Below, in pieces: positions 54,257 through 63,904 of a stretch of 64,000 nucleotides of DNA; the stretch's first letter is position 1; every line of letters starts with the position of its first letter. Source of the stretch: Nostoc sp. MG11 (GTDB lineage: Bacteria; Cyanobacteriota; Cyanobacteriia; Cyanobacteriales; Nostocaceae); NCBI RefSeq assembly GCF_014904695.1, contig NZ_JACXXN010000022.1, positions 38,051 through 102,050 on the forward strand, given 5' to 3'. Below the pieces are notes generated by a model, which was not told where the DNA came from, did no database searches, and saw only the letters and a program-made list of their open reading frames with translations. Both the position numbers and the translations under genes were made by a program.

Positions 54257-54955
54257 ATGATTGAGCTTTACTATTGGACAACTCCAAACGGTCATAAAAT
54301 CACGATGTTCCTGGAAGAAGTTGGCTTACCCTACACCATTATTCCTGTGAATATTGGCGCTGGGGATCAATTTAAACCGGAATTTCTTGAGATTTCTCCC
54401 AACAATCGCATCCCGGCTATTGTTGACCATGAACCAGCAACCGGAGGTGCGCCGATTTCTGTTTTTGAGTCTGGTGCAATCTTGCTGTATTTGGCAGAAA
54501 AAACCGGGAAATTGATTTCTCAAGATTTGCGCGATCGCGTTGCAACCCTAGAGTGGTTATTCTGGCAAATGGGGGGTTTAGGGCCAATGGCGGGACAAAA
54601 CCATCACTTTAGTAAGTATGCTCCCGAAAAGATTGACTATGCTATTAACCGCTATGTGAAGGAGACGGGACGCTTATATGCAGTCCTAAATAAACGCCTA
54701 GCAGATAGAGAGTTTGTGGCTGGTGATTATTCCATCGCCGATATTGCCGCTTACCCCTGGATTGTGCCTTATGAAACCCAAAGCCAGAAGCTAGAAGATT
54801 TTTCCAACCTGAAGCGCTGGTTTGAGACAATTAAGGCGCGTCCAGCAACAATTCGCGCTTATGAAAAGGCAGAAGCTTTCAAAAATCAGGCGTTGGATAT
54901 TGAAAAATCACGGGATTTGTTATTTAACCAGTCAGTAAATACAGTTCAGCGTTGA
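54257..54955 (+). CDS. Glutathione S-transferase (Nu-class/YfcG-like)
   Basis: 232 residues. The N-terminal thioredoxin fold starts MIELYYWTTPNGHKITMFLEEVGLPY, with the TPNGxK motif of YfcG/YghU-type enzymes, then ISPNNRIPAIVDH and ES in VFESGAILLYLAEK (glutathione-binding). The all-helical C-terminal domain contains LADREFVAGDYSIADIAAYPW. It uses glutathione for conjugation or disulfide reduction. It belongs to the run of detoxification genes from trxA2 to the MFS exporter. Confidence 0.9.
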   Translation: MIELYYWTTPNGHKITMFLEEVGLPYTIIPVNIGAGDQFKPEFLEISPNNRIPAIVDHEPATGGAPISVFESGAILLYLAEKTGKLISQDLRDRVATLEWLFWQMGGLGPMAGQNHHFSKYAPEKIDYAINRYVKETGRLYAVLNKRLADREFVAGDYSIADIAAYPWIVPYETQSQKLEDFSNLKRWFETIKARPATIRAYEKAEAFKNQALDIEKSRDLLFNQSVNTVQR

Positions 54956-55030
54956 GCATTCTGGGCAGAAAAGGAGGCGGAGGGGCAGGGGAAATATATT
55001 TTGAAATGCAACAATAAGTCTTTGATACTG

Positions 55031-55282
55031 GTGAATGAACCTTTGAGCTTTGTGAATGAACCTTTGAGCTTTGTGAATGAACCTTTGAACTTCGTGAATG
55101 AACCTCTGAGCTTCATTAATGAACCTTGGAACTTCGTGAATGAACCTTTGAGCTTTGTGAATGAACCTCTGAGCTTTGTGAATGAACCTTGGAACTTCGT
55201 GAATGAACCTTTGAGCTTTGTGAATGAACCTCTGAGCTTTGTGAATGAACCTTGGAACTCCATTAATGAATCTCTGAGCTTC
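55031..55282. repeat. 21-bp minisatellite, 12 copies, with 63-bp higher-order unit
   Basis: Twelve head-to-tail units of 21 bp, consensus GTGAATGAACCTTTGAGCTTT. Copies 6-8 and 9-11 repeat the same three variants in order (endings ttgagcttt, ctgagcttt, tggaacttc), so a 63-bp unit was duplicated more recently. Because 21 is a multiple of three, both strands stay open: a plus frame (55001-55381, seven-residue LSFVNEP repeats, starting TTG and overlapping the MFS start by 8 bp) and a minus frame (seven-residue GSFTKLK-like repeats). I do not accept either as a proven gene. Confidence 0.9.
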
Positions 55283-55373
55283 GTGGACAAGTATAAAAAC
55301 TCCACTCCTCTGCTCCCTGCTGCTCCCCTCTTCCCACCTCTTGACTATTTCACGAAAAAAATAGGAGAACTAA

Positions 55374-56570
55374 GTGGGTAGGTCAGTTACAGATAAAGTA
55401 GGCAAAACACCTGTCTCATTAGGACTGTTGGGCGCTGCTGCCTTTATAGTAATTGCTGATGCGCGTGTGATTGACCCCCTGTTGCACATCATTGCTGACG
55501 AGTTTAACGTTGGTGTTGGTAGTGCTGCGGTGATTATCTCGGCCTATACGATTCCCTATGGACTATTTCAATTAGTCTATGGCCCACTTGGCGATCGCAT
55601 CGGCAAACTTAAGGTAATTACAGCAGCACTCATAGCGTTTGCTATTGGCACAGCTATTTGTGCCTTTGTCTCAAATATCGTTTTACTTACCTTGCTGCGG
55701 TTTTTGACGGGGATGGCTGCTGCTGGGATCATCCCCATCACACTTGCTTATATTGGCGACAATTTCCCTTACGAAGAACGCCAAACGGCTATCGGACGAT
55801 ATTTGAGTGCGCTGGTGCTTGGTCAAATTCTGGGCGGTAGTTTGGGAGGCATTTTTGGGGAATATATCGGCTGGCGTGACATCTTTCTGTTATTTGGCAT
55901 CGTCTCTCTTGGTATCGCTGGATTTCTGTGGCGCGGAACGCGCCACCTCAGTGATGGAAATCGTTCCCAAGGTCGGATAGTGATAACATTCCGGCCTTAT
56001 TACCAACTCATGACTCAACCTGTTGCGCGTACCGTGATTTTGGGAGTATTTATTGAAGGCTTTTGTGTGTTTGGGGGATTTGCTTACGTTGGTGCATTTT
56101 TGAGAGAGCAATATAATCTATCCTATGTAGTGATCGGGTTTATGCTCAGTGGTTTTGGATTGGGTGGATTAATTTACAGTCGCTCCGTGAAGTGGTTGGT
56201 GCTGCGACTGGGTGAGATTGGGCTAATTGGGGTTGGCGGCAGCTTAATGTGCATTGGCTTCTTAGCGATCGCACTTTTTCAAAACTGGGTGCTGTTTATC
56301 CCCTTGAGTATGTTAACAGGATTAGGCTTTTATATGATGCATAGCACTCTCCAGACCCAAGCCACTGAATTAACACCTGAATCCAGAGGCACTGCTGTCT
56401 CGCTATTCGTCTTTAACCTGTTTATCGGACAGGGAATCGGTGCAGCAGCTTTTGGCAGGATTGTGGATAATTTCGGCTACGTTCCCTGTTTTATTGTGGC
56501 TGGTGTCTCACTTGCCTTGCTCTCCTTCTGGCTTGTCAAACAGAAGCAAGCTACGCGCAGCCTTTTATAA
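55374..56570 (+). CDS. MFS transporter, drug-export type
   Basis: 398 residues, GTG start at 55374 with AGGAG seven bases upstream. Twelve predicted membrane segments. The motif A region is GPLGDRIGKLKVI after helix 2, and the antiporter motif C-like RYLSALVLGQILGGSLGGIFGEYIGW is in helix 5 (RYLSALVLGQILGG, SLGGIFGEYIGW). The DHA1 drug-export layout is likely. The N-terminal GRSVTDKVGKTPVS is polar. It is downstream of the GST gene and the minisatellite, completing the detoxification run. The substrate is unknown. Confidence 0.88.
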   Translation: MGRSVTDKVGKTPVSLGLLGAAAFIVIADARVIDPLLHIIADEFNVGVGSAAVIISAYTIPYGLFQLVYGPLGDRIGKLKVITAALIAFAIGTAICAFVSNIVLLTLLRFLTGMAAAGIIPITLAYIGDNFPYEERQTAIGRYLSALVLGQILGGSLGGIFGEYIGWRDIFLLFGIVSLGIAGFLWRGTRHLSDGNRSQGRIVITFRPYYQLMTQPVARTVILGVFIEGFCVFGGFAYVGAFLREQYNLSYVVIGFMLSGFGLGGLIYSRSVKWLVLRLGEIGLIGVGGSLMCIGFLAIALFQNWVLFIPLSMLTGLGFYMMHSTLQTQATELTPESRGTAVSLFVFNLFIGQGIGAAAFGRIVDNFGYVPCFIVAGVSLALLSFWLVKQKQATRSLL

Positions 56571-56624
56571 AGAACCGGAGCGTTAGCCCATTACGAATTA
56601 CGTTAGCGCAGCGGGGCGTAGCCC

Positions 56625-56680
56625 ATTACGAATTACGAATTACGAATTACGAATTACGAATTATGAATTATGAATTATCC
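56625..56680. repeat. Heptanucleotide tandem repeat (attacga)n
   Basis: Eight 7-bp units: five attacga, two attatga and a final attatcc. The end of the tract supplies the last codons and the TAA stop of the minus-strand gene at 56668-56940. The upstream 56580-56624 bases repeat gcgtagcccattacgaattacg. Confidence 0.85.
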
Positions 56681-56940
56681 TGTTTTAGGCCAATTCTTAG
56701 TTCCTGTTTACTGTGTTTTAACTCTTTCCAGAGCGTCTGGATATATTTGTAAGCATCTTCAGGAGAAAGTTTACCGCCGGTTTCTAAGTTCGCAACATAA
56801 CCAACTTTTTGAGCAAATTCCTGAAGGTTGGCATTAAATATTAAGTTCTCCGGCTTAAATTCACCATAATACCGACTGCGTGGGTAAATAAAGCTGTATT
56901 TTTGTTCTTGATTGGGCTTGACCATAAGTTTATTCCACAT
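56668..56940 (-). CDS. DUF7219-like small cyanobacterial protein
   Basis: 90 residues (or 85 from the internal ATG at 56925, MVKPNQEQ). RYYGEFKPENLIFNANLQEFAQKVGYV then NLETGGKLSPEDAYKYIQTLWKELKHSKQEL is a sequence I recall as the DUF7219 family, found throughout cyanobacteria. It is all helical, soluble and of unknown function. The stop codon and the last residues (DNS) come from a heptamer repeat tract, so the C-terminus is probably variable between strains. An agaagatta stretch precedes the first ATG. Confidence 0.75.
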   Translation of the reverse strand: MWNKLMVKPNQEQKYSFIYPRSRYYGEFKPENLIFNANLQEFAQKVGYVANLETGGKLSPEDAYKYIQTLWKELKHSKQELRIGLKQDNS

Positions 56941-57008
56941 TAATCTTCTTTTGTAGACTTATCGCAGGTGCGTTGAAAATTTATGCAACTATATCTAGCA
57001 CATGTTTT

Positions 57009-57045
57009 CAAGATTCCCGACTTCTCAAAGAAGTCGGGAATCTTG
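57009..57045. repeat. Perfect hairpin repeat upstream of hydrolase gene
   Basis: 17-bp perfect arms CAAGATTCCCGACTTCT (57009-57025) and its complement (57029-57045) with a 3-base loop. The core is shared with the imperfect hairpin at 2356-2390. It lies 31 bp before the preferred hydrolase start, in the putative leader, where it would form a very stable stem. Confidence 0.85.
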
Positions 57046-57076
57046 TTGTTCACGAATTTTTGCAAAATTATTGATT

Positions 57077-57889
57077 ATGCCAAAGGTTCAAATTAACGGG
57101 ATTGATTTGTTCTACGACATTAAGGGAGCGGGTGAGCCTTTATTATTAATCGCTGGCTTCCTTTGCGATCATACCTATTGGTCGCTGCTAATGCCGTCGC
57201 TGGTTTCACACTATCAAGTGATTCGTCTAGACAATCGAGGTATGGGGCGAAGTTCTGCACCTGACAATCCCTATAGTATTAAGCAGATGGCAAGTGATGT
57301 TGCAGCATTACTTGATCGCATCGGTATTGACAAGGTGCATTTAGTAGCTCATTCAATGGGTGGTCAGATTGCCCAAGAGCTAGTGTTGACACACCCTCAA
57401 AAGATAAAAAGTTTGATGCTAATATCATCTTGGGCAGAGGGTGATGAACGGTTCAATAGCATTATTGAGACTTGGGGCGACCTTCCTAGCAATATAGACC
57501 TGAAACTTTATGAGAAAGTCGTGTTCCCTTGGATATTTACAGATGAATTTTACTCGATTCCTGGAATGATAGAAGGTCTAATCGAATTTGCAATCAAATA
57601 TCCCTTCCCACCTTCTACTCGTACACTTTATCATCACAGCCGAGCTATCCTTGGCAATGACACAACAGAGCGCCTCAAACATATTCATTGTCCTACCTTA
57701 GTTATGGTTGGTAAACAGGATATTCTCACTCCGATGAAGTTTTCTGAGCAACTTGCTCAAGGTATCCCTAATGCTGAAATTGTAGTGCTCAACCGTGGAG
57801 GTCATGGCTTGTTGGTTGAGTCGCCGGATGCTGTGGCTTCAGTTATACTCAACTTCCTTGCGAAGTTGACGCCAGCTTATACTAGTTAA
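57077..57889 (+). CDS. Alpha/beta hydrolase
   Basis: 270 residues from ATG 57077, PKVQINGIDLFYDIKGAGEPLLLIAGF being the normal start of this family. The longer frame from 57002 encodes the hairpin repeat and was rejected. Catalytic triad: Ser in VAHSMGGQIA (about 92-96), Asp in VGKQDILTP (about 212-220) and His in NRGGHGLLVESP (about 240-246). The oxyanion region has NRGMGRSSAP. Cytoplasmic; it resembles 3-oxoadipate enol-lactonase/MenH-like hydrolases, but the substrate cannot be told. Confidence 0.85.
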   Translation: MPKVQINGIDLFYDIKGAGEPLLLIAGFLCDHTYWSLLMPSLVSHYQVIRLDNRGMGRSSAPDNPYSIKQMASDVAALLDRIGIDKVHLVAHSMGGQIAQELVLTHPQKIKSLMLISSWAEGDERFNSIIETWGDLPSNIDLKLYEKVVFPWIFTDEFYSIPGMIEGLIEFAIKYPFPPSTRTLYHHSRAILGNDTTERLKHIHCPTLVMVGKQDILTPMKFSEQLAQGIPNAEIVVLNRGGHGLLVESPDAVASVILNFLAKLTPAYTS

Positions 57890-57978
57890 CTCTTATTCCT
57901 CTTTAGATGAAAATTTCCAACTCAAAGAATTAAAAATATGATGCTACCTGATTAGGTAGGTGGCTGACTTATGCCATT

Positions 57979-58261
57979 GGTGTCAACTTAACGTGAAAGC
58001 CCAGTCTGATAAGCATTTCAAAGTTTTTCGATGTACCACCTAGACTTGAGATCCCCCCTAACCCACGCCAGTCGCTCCACTTGGGGAGACCCCATCGCAT
58101 GATTGCGTCTCCCCTTCTCTACGAGACGCTACTTCGCGTTGGGAGAAGACCGCGCTGGCTCCCCTTTTTAAGGGGGGAATTAGAATCGAATGCCCCCTTT
58201 TGAAGGGGGTTGGGGGATCTGAAACTACTGGAAATTGAGTGTTTGAGCTGAAGTTGACACC
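57979..58261. mobile_element. MITE-like element with 11-bp terminal inverted repeats
   Basis: Perfect terminal repeats GGTGTCAACTT (57979-57989) and AAGTTGACACC (58251-58261) bound 283 bp. Nested inside is a second inverted pair, AGATCCCCCC...AACCC near 58047 and GGGTTGGGGGATCT near 58208-58220. The interior is GC-rich with local hairpins and has no transposase frame. The outer flanks CCAT/CATGG extend the symmetry. No clear target-site duplication was found. Probably a non-autonomous element or nested dispersed repeats. Confidence 0.5.
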
Positions 58262-58399
58262 ATGGACTTATGCGATCGCCTACAGTTTACCTGAAGAATG
58301 CGAGCAAGTGCGATCGCCTACATCATCGAAGAGTGCTTTTTAACTGGTAGCGTAATAAAACGTCAGTGAATAAGTCAATTGCAAAGAACTAAAAACAGC

Positions 58400-59035
58400 A
58401 TGGGTGGCAAATTAATTGTATTTGAAGGGGTGGAAGGTTGCGGCAAAACTAGCCAAATGCAACTTTGTAGTAAGTGGTTGGAAAGTCTGGGTATTTCTGT
58501 GATTCTCACTCGTGAACCAGGGGGAACAGAGTTAGGTTTATATCTCCGCAATCTGTTGCTAGAAAAGTCTGAGAACAAGCCAGTAGCCGAAGTGACAGAA
58601 CTTTTGTTGTATGCTGCTGACAGAGCGCAACACATAGAACAAGAGCTTAAGCCAAGTTTAGCAGCAGGGAAATATATTTTGTGCGATCGCTACACCGACT
58701 CTACCATTGCCTATCAAGGTTATGGTCGAGGTCTTAGCTTCAAGTTAATTCATCAATTGAATGATATTGCCACTGCTGGCTTAGAAAGTGACCTAACTAT
58801 CTGGCTAGATATTGATGTAGAAGTGGGACTGTCTCGTAAACGCAAAGGCGAAACAAAACTAGACCGCATCGAACAGGAGACAATCGCTTTTCATCGACGT
58901 GTCCAGCAAGGATATGCAGACTTAGCAGCATCCAACCCTTCGCGGATTGTGCGCGTAGATGGCAGTTTAAGTAGAGAAACTGTACACCAGATGATTCAGG
59001 AGATTTTGCGCGTACATCTTAAAGGGTTGCTGTAG
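58400..59035 (+). CDS. tmk: Thymidylate kinase
   Basis: 211 residues from ATG 58400 (the upstream TTG at 58379 is less likely). P-loop VFEGVEGCGKTSQ (about 7-19), dTMP-binding TREPGGTELG (about 41-50), the DRY-type CDRYTDSTIAYQGYGRGL and an Arg-rich lid region. It phosphorylates dTMP to dTDP in the cytoplasm. Usual length. The upstream spacer holds the MITE-like element. Confidence 0.92.
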   Translation: MGGKLIVFEGVEGCGKTSQMQLCSKWLESLGISVILTREPGGTELGLYLRNLLLEKSENKPVAEVTELLLYAADRAQHIEQELKPSLAAGKYILCDRYTDSTIAYQGYGRGLSFKLIHQLNDIATAGLESDLTIWLDIDVEVGLSRKRKGETKLDRIEQETIAFHRRVQQGYADLAASNPSRIVRVDGSLSRETVHQMIQEILRVHLKGLL

Positions 59036-59582
59036 GTATCCCTCTTTGTTTAATTAGTGCAATCAATCAATTTAAACCCTTTTATCCTTCTGAGTAGTTT
59101 AACTTATTTACTACTTACTTAATACGGGGAATGACAAAAAAGGATCAGTTAAGTCATTCAATTTTAGATTTTAGATTTTGCGAAAAGTTGTAAGGAGGGT
59201 TTCCCTCCGTAGCAAACTTTTCAAGACGGATTTTGGATTGCTCCCACAGATAAATCTGCTTGCTCTGTACCATCAAGGAATGTCGGTCACCTACAGGATT
59301 TTACTATTAACGATTTATTTAAAATCTGACTGATAAAATATTGGTACAAATGAAATCCGAGATATTCTAGCTGATTTTTCTAGTGATTCAGATTAAAACT
59401 GCTATAAAATTTTTTCTTGCATAGTTCGGTGGTGCGCTGAATAGATATTTATATTACTGTTATGCATGTCACAGATGCATTGCTTGCCAAAACTACTTAC
59501 GCAAAATTTGAAACGCTGCCAATACTGCGTAAGCCCTATGATTAGCACAAGCGCCACTTCTAAATATCTGGGAATGTGAGGA
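59036..59582. other. Spacer with hairpin repeat
   Basis: 547 bp without a supported gene. A nested hairpin at about 59182-59222 pairs GAAAAGTT with AACTTTTC around GGAGGG/CCCTCC; it is a typical dispersed repeat, and pieces (aacttttcaagac) recur near 53878-53892. The remainder is AT-rich. Confidence 0.5.
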
Positions 59583-60119
59583 ATGTCAATTTTTGTTAAG
59601 CGCAAAATCCGCGATCGCAAGCTCAAACGCCAGCCTTTCGGTTTAATTTTAGTCGTTTTGGCTTGGAGTCTCGCTATGGGTTGGCTCCTGTCTTCGGTAA
59701 CTAGCGCCTACAGCGCTACTCCTACCTCCGAAGTTGGCACTGTTGACATAGTGCCTACACAGTACCAATTAGGGCAACAATTGTATGTGGAAAACTGCTC
59801 TACTTGTCATATCCCCTTACCGCCAGCAGTCTTACCCACCCAAACTTGGAAAAATCTCCTGCAAGACTCGCAGCACTACGGCGCACAACTACAGCCTTTA
59901 GTCGATCCGCCACGTATTTTGGTGTGGAAATATCTTTCGACTTTTTCTCGTCCCCAGCTAAAAGACGAAGAAACACCCTACCGCGTCAACAACTCACGTT
60001 ATTTCAAAGCTTTGCATCCAAAAGTCAACTTACCACGTCCTGTCCAAATTGGCAGCTGTGTTAGCTGTCATCCCAGCGCTAGTGAGTTCAATTTCCGCCG
60101 CATTGAAGAGGGGGGATAG
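59583..60119 (+). CDS. Dihaem cytochrome c (DHC-like)
   Basis: 178 residues. A basic N-terminus and one membrane segment or uncleaved signal (FGLILVVLAWSLAMGWLLSS, about 19-38) are followed by a periplasmic or lumenal domain with two haem-binding sites: CSTCH (72-76) and CVSCH (159-163). It matches the dihaem cytochrome family found in cyanobacteria and some proteobacteria. Electron transfer; partners unknown. The start ATG at 59583 has gagga directly upstream. Confidence 0.83.
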   Translation: MSIFVKRKIRDRKLKRQPFGLILVVLAWSLAMGWLLSSVTSAYSATPTSEVGTVDIVPTQYQLGQQLYVENCSTCHIPLPPAVLPTQTWKNLLQDSQHYGAQLQPLVDPPRILVWKYLSTFSRPQLKDEETPYRVNNSRYFKALHPKVNLPRPVQIGSCVSCHPSASEFNFRRIEEGG

Positions 60120-60425
60120 AAACAGGGGAAGCATACTCTACCTTCCATGATCCCCTACTTCTCCACTCCGGCGATCGCTACCTTTCATGGGTAGCCTTCC
60201 GTGTCCTGAGATGGGGGCAAAATGATACTATGAAGGAAGTCTAAATATAAGATAAGAGTTAAAACCCATCATTTAGTAAACTGATTAGCAAGTTTTTCTC
60301 CTATTTTGGAGTTAATTCTCATTTGACACCCATTCACGAATAAGACGGCTAAGCTGGGTTAAACGTTTATAATCAATACCACTCATTTAATCCCTATCCC
60401 CCTTGATTCAGTTCCATAATCTGCC
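60120..60425. other. Spacer upstream of secA
   Basis: 306 bp that should contain the secA promoter. One HIP1-like gcgatcgc (about 60172). No ORF, repeat array or clear hairpin with a T run was seen. Confidence 0.4.
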
Positions 60426-63218
60426 ATGCTAAAAATATTGTTGGGCGATCCCAACGCTCGTAAGCTTAAAAAATACCAACCTTACATTACTGAAATTAAC
60501 CTTTTAGAGGAAGAAATTAAAACTCTTTCTGATGATGAATTAAAAGGTAAAACCACAGAGTTTAAAGGTCGGCTTGCTAAAGGTGAAGCTCTGGATGACA
60601 TTTTGCCAGAAGCTTATGCTGTCGTCCGGGAAGCAGGACGCCGAGTCTTAGGCTTGCGACACTTTGATGTCCAACTCTTAGGTGGTGTAATTCTGCATAT
60701 AGGGCAAATTGCCGAAATGAAAACCGGCGAAGGTAAAACGCTGGTTGCTACCTTACCAAGTTATTTGAATGCCCTTACTGGTAAAGGTGTACATGTCGTT
60801 ACCGTCAACGATTACCTAGCTCGTCGAGACGCGGAATGGATGGGACAGGTGCATCGGTTCTTGGGGTTGAGTGTGGGGCTAATCCAAGCAAGCATGACTC
60901 CCAGTGAACGCCAAAGAAACTATGAGTGTGACATCACTTATGTTACCAACAGCGAGGTAGGCTTTGACTACTTGCGGGATAACATGGCGACATCAATGGC
61001 AGATGTGGTACAGCGCCCATTCAATTACTGCGTAATTGACGAGGTAGACTCGATTTTAATTGATGAGGCGCGGACACCGCTGATTATTTCTGGACAAGTA
61101 GAAAGACCTACAGAAAAATACCTGCAAGCTGCTGAAATAGCATTGACTCTCAAAAAAGACGAGCATTACGAGGTAGATGAAAAAGCTCGTAACGTGCTAT
61201 TGACAGATGAAGGCTTTGCAGAAGCCGAAAATCTTTTGGGAGTCACAGATTTATTTGACCCGGAAGATCCTTGGGCACACTTCGTTTTTAATGCGATTAA
61301 AGCCAAAGAACTGTTCTTGAAGGACGTAAACTATATCGTCCGCAACGGGGAAGTGGTAATTGTAGATGAATTTACTGGTCGGGTGCTTCCCGGACGCCGT
61401 TGGAGTGATGGATTGCACCAAGCGATTGAAGCCCAAGAACATGTAGAAATTCAGCCAGAAACTCAAACTCTGGCGACAATTACCTATCAAAATCTGTTTT
61501 TGCTGTATCCAAAACTGGGTGGAATGACGGGAACAGCAAAGACGGAAGAACCTGAGTTTGAAAAAATTTACAAACTAGAAGTTGCAGTAATTCCTACCAA
61601 CCGTGATAGACGACGCGAAGATTTGTCTGATATGGTCTTTAAGACCGAACCAGGTAAGTGGGGAGCGATCGCAAAAGAATGTGCCGAAATGCACGAAATC
61701 GGTAGACCCGTATTAGTAGGAACCACTAGTGTAGAAAAATCTGAGTATCTCAGCCGACTCCTCAAACAACTGGAAATTCCCCACGAACTACTCAACGCTA
61801 GACCAGAAAACGTTGAACGTGAAGCGGAGATTGTAGCACAGGCAGGACGCAAAGGTGCTGTGACTATTGCTACTAATATGGCTGGTAGAGGTACAGACAT
61901 TATTCTGGGTGGTAACTCCGAATACATGGCACGTCTGAAGCTGCGGGAATACTTTATGCCACGGATTGTCCAGCCAGAAGATGAAGATGTGTTTAGTGTT
62001 CAAAAAGCTGGTGGTCTGCCAAGTGCAAGTAGTGGTGGTCAAGGCTTTGTCCCTGGTAAAAAAGTCAAAACTTGGCGAGCTTCTCCAGAGATTTTCCCCA
62101 CCCAGTTGACAAAAGAGACAGAACAGTTATTAAAAGAAGCAGTAGAAATTGCGGTGCGTGAGTATGGTGAACGCAGCTTACCCGAACTAGAAGCAGAAGA
62201 CAAGGTAGCTGTGGCAGCAGAAAAAGCTCCCATCGACGACCCTGTAATCAAAAAATTGCGGGAAGCTTATAACCGCGTTAAGCAGGAATACGAACAATTT
62301 ACTACCCGCGAACATAACGAAGTAGTGGAAATAGGCGGTTTGCACGTCATTGGTACAGAACGCCACGAATCACGACGCATTGACAATCAGTTGCGTGGGC
62401 GTGCAGGACGACAAGGCGACCCTGGAACAACGAGATTCTTCCTCAGTTTAGAGGATAACTTGCTGCGGATTTTTGGTGGCGATCGCGTTGCTGGATTAAT
62501 GAATGCTTTCCAAGTTGAAGAAGATATGCCCATCGAGTCTGGGATGCTCACCCGCAGTTTGGAAGGCGCTCAGAAAAAAGTCGAAACCTACTACTACGAT
62601 ATCCGTAAGCAAGTATTTGAGTACGACGAGGTAATGAACAACCAACGTCGCGCCATCTACGCCGAACGCCGCCGGGTGTTAGAAGGTCAAGACTTGAAAG
62701 AACAGGTAATCAAGTACGCCGAAAAAACGATGGATGACATCGTTGACTACTACATCAACCCAGACTTACCCTCGGAAGAGTGGGAGTTAGAAAAGTTGGT
62801 TGAGAAAGTCAAAGAATTCGTCTATTTGCTAGCGGACTTGCAAGCTAGTCAATTAGAGGATATGTCTGTTAGTGAGATTAAATTCTTTCTCCACGAACAA
62901 GTGCGAATTGCTTACGACCTCAAAGAAGCGCAAATTGACCAAATTCAGCCAGGACTCATGCGCCAAGCTGAACGTTTCTTTATTTTGCAACGCATTGATA
63001 CTCTGTGGCGAGAACACTTGCAACAAATGGATGCCTTACGTGAATCGGTGGGATTACGTGGCTATGGTCAAAAAGACCCGCTGATTGAGTATAAGAGTGA
63101 AGGGTATGAATTGTTCTTGGATATGATGGTCAACATTCGCCGAGATGTGGTGTATTCGTTGTTCATGTTCCAGCCGCAGCCTCAGCCAATGGTGCAGGCT
63201 TCGTCTGAGATGGTGTAA
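60426..63218 (+). CDS. secA: Preprotein translocase ATPase SecA
   Basis: 930 residues, normal cyanobacterial length. Walker A in [16 protein letters not shown] (about 99-112), [16 protein letters not shown], Walker B in [16 protein letters not shown] (about 204-219), [20 protein letters not shown] and [13 protein letters not shown] (helicase VI). The C-terminus ends [15 protein letters not shown] and lacks the Cys-rich zinc tail of E. coli SecA, as is common in cyanobacteria. It drives Sec export across the plasma and thylakoid membranes. Monocistronic. Confidence 0.96.
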   Translation: MLKILLGDPNARKLKKYQPYITEINLLEEEIKTLSDDELKGKTTEFKGRLAKGEALDDILPEAYAVVREAGRRVLGLRHFDVQLLGGVILHIGQIAEMKTGEGKTLVATLPSYLNALTGKGVHVVTVNDYLARRDAEWMGQVHRFLGLSVGLIQASMTPSERQRNYECDITYVTNSEVGFDYLRDNMATSMADVVQRPFNYCVIDEVDSILIDEARTPLIISGQVERPTEKYLQAAEIALTLKKDEHYEVDEKARNVLLTDEGFAEAENLLGVTDLFDPEDPWAHFVFNAIKAKELFLKDVNYIVRNGEVVIVDEFTGRVLPGRRWSDGLHQAIEAQEHVEIQPETQTLATITYQNLFLLYPKLGGMTGTAKTEEPEFEKIYKLEVAVIPTNRDRRREDLSDMVFKTEPGKWGAIAKECAEMHEIGRPVLVGTTSVEKSEYLSRLLKQLEIPHELLNARPENVEREAEIVAQAGRKGAVTIATNMAGRGTDIILGGNSEYMARLKLREYFMPRIVQPEDEDVFSVQKAGGLPSASSGGQGFVPGKKVKTWRASPEIFPTQLTKETEQLLKEAVEIAVREYGERSLPELEAEDKVAVAAEKAPIDDPVIKKLREAYNRVKQEYEQFTTREHNEVVEIGGLHVIGTERHESRRIDNQLRGRAGRQGDPGTTRFFLSLEDNLLRIFGGDRVAGLMNAFQVEEDMPIESGMLTRSLEGAQKKVETYYYDIRKQVFEYDEVMNNQRRAIYAERRRVLEGQDLKEQVIKYAEKTMDDIVDYYINPDLPSEEWELEKLVEKVKEFVYLLADLQASQLEDMSVSEIKFFLHEQVRIAYDLKEAQIDQIQPGLMRQAERFFILQRIDTLWREHLQQMDALRESVGLRGYGQKDPLIEYKSEGYELFLDMMVNIRRDVVYSLFMFQPQPQPMVQASSEMV

Positions 63219-63836
63219 GGAAGAAGATTTCACCCACAAACGCAGCGGAAAGTCTGTAGCAAGATACCGCACGGTGCGGAGGTTTCTTCCTAACAGTTAG
63301 CGTACCCCTGCCTACAGGGAAGCAAGCTACGCGCAGCGTCTCGCAGAAAAGCGAAGCGATAGCGATAGCACAGCGTCTCGTAGAGAGGAACGAGTGTCCG
63401 CAGGAGCGTCACTTTCCAAGACAGAGACGCAGAAAGGGCTTTTGCGTCTTTGTTTTATAATCAGAGTGATTTTTATTTTGAACCCACCTTCCGCACCCCC
63501 AAGTGTCACAAACGGAAATTACTGAGAAAAAAAAAGGCAAGCAAGAATAAAAACAGACATCTGAAGACAAAAAAGACATTTGAGCCGCCATGAATCACCA
63601 AAAATGCCATCAAAATCTATGGTCAATAATGAGCAATAATAACTGATGGCAGATAAATTCGGATGAGATAAATTTTATATCTCAAGTCCAGCGAGCATAA
63701 AGATCTCTCAAATAAACAATTCTCCTGTAAATTTCAGAGAAATACTACGTATGCCTTGTCTACTGATCAATTCTGAGCAAGCATGCTTGAATATTTTATA
63801 GGCGATCGCGCTTACTTAAAATAAGAAATTAAGAGA
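63219..63836. other. Repeat-rich spacer between secA and psbA
   Basis: About 620 bp between convergent genes. Bases 63300-63440 are a patchwork of GC-rich repeats (caagctacgcgcagcgtctcg, gcgaagcgatagcgatagc, agcgtctcgtagagaggaacg). The rest is AT-rich. Minus-strand frames here are made of repeats and were not accepted. No secA terminator with a T run was identified. Confidence 0.5.
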
Positions 63837-63863
63837 AAGCGCCCCCCATTTCTGGAGAGCGCC
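63837..63863 (-). terminator. Terminator-like hairpin of psbA
   Basis: On the minus strand GGCGCTCTCC-AGAAAT-GGGGGGCGC, with G-T pairs in the stem, is followed by TTTCTCTT. It starts about 42 bp after the psbA stop. Between them lies the 20-bp perfect palindrome at 63875-63894. Confidence 0.55.
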
Positions 63864-63874
63864 TTTAGTTGTAG

Positions 63875-63894
63875 AGACGCGATGCATCGCGTCT
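63875..63894. repeat. 20-bp perfect palindrome in psbA 3' region
   Basis: AGACGCGATGCATCGCGTCT is its own reverse complement. It sits 11 bp after the psbA stop codon and would form a stable hairpin in the transcript. Such gagacgcgatgcatcgcgtc blocks are common dispersed repeats in Nostoc genomes as I recall. Confidence 0.8.
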
Positions 63895-63904
63895 TATTCA
63901 AAAA

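Noticed and set aside
55001..55381. Repeat-peptide gene before the MFS transporter
   Set aside because: The frame is open only because the 21-bp unit is a multiple of three; the opposite strand is equally open and the start is a TTG. Kept only as a finding.
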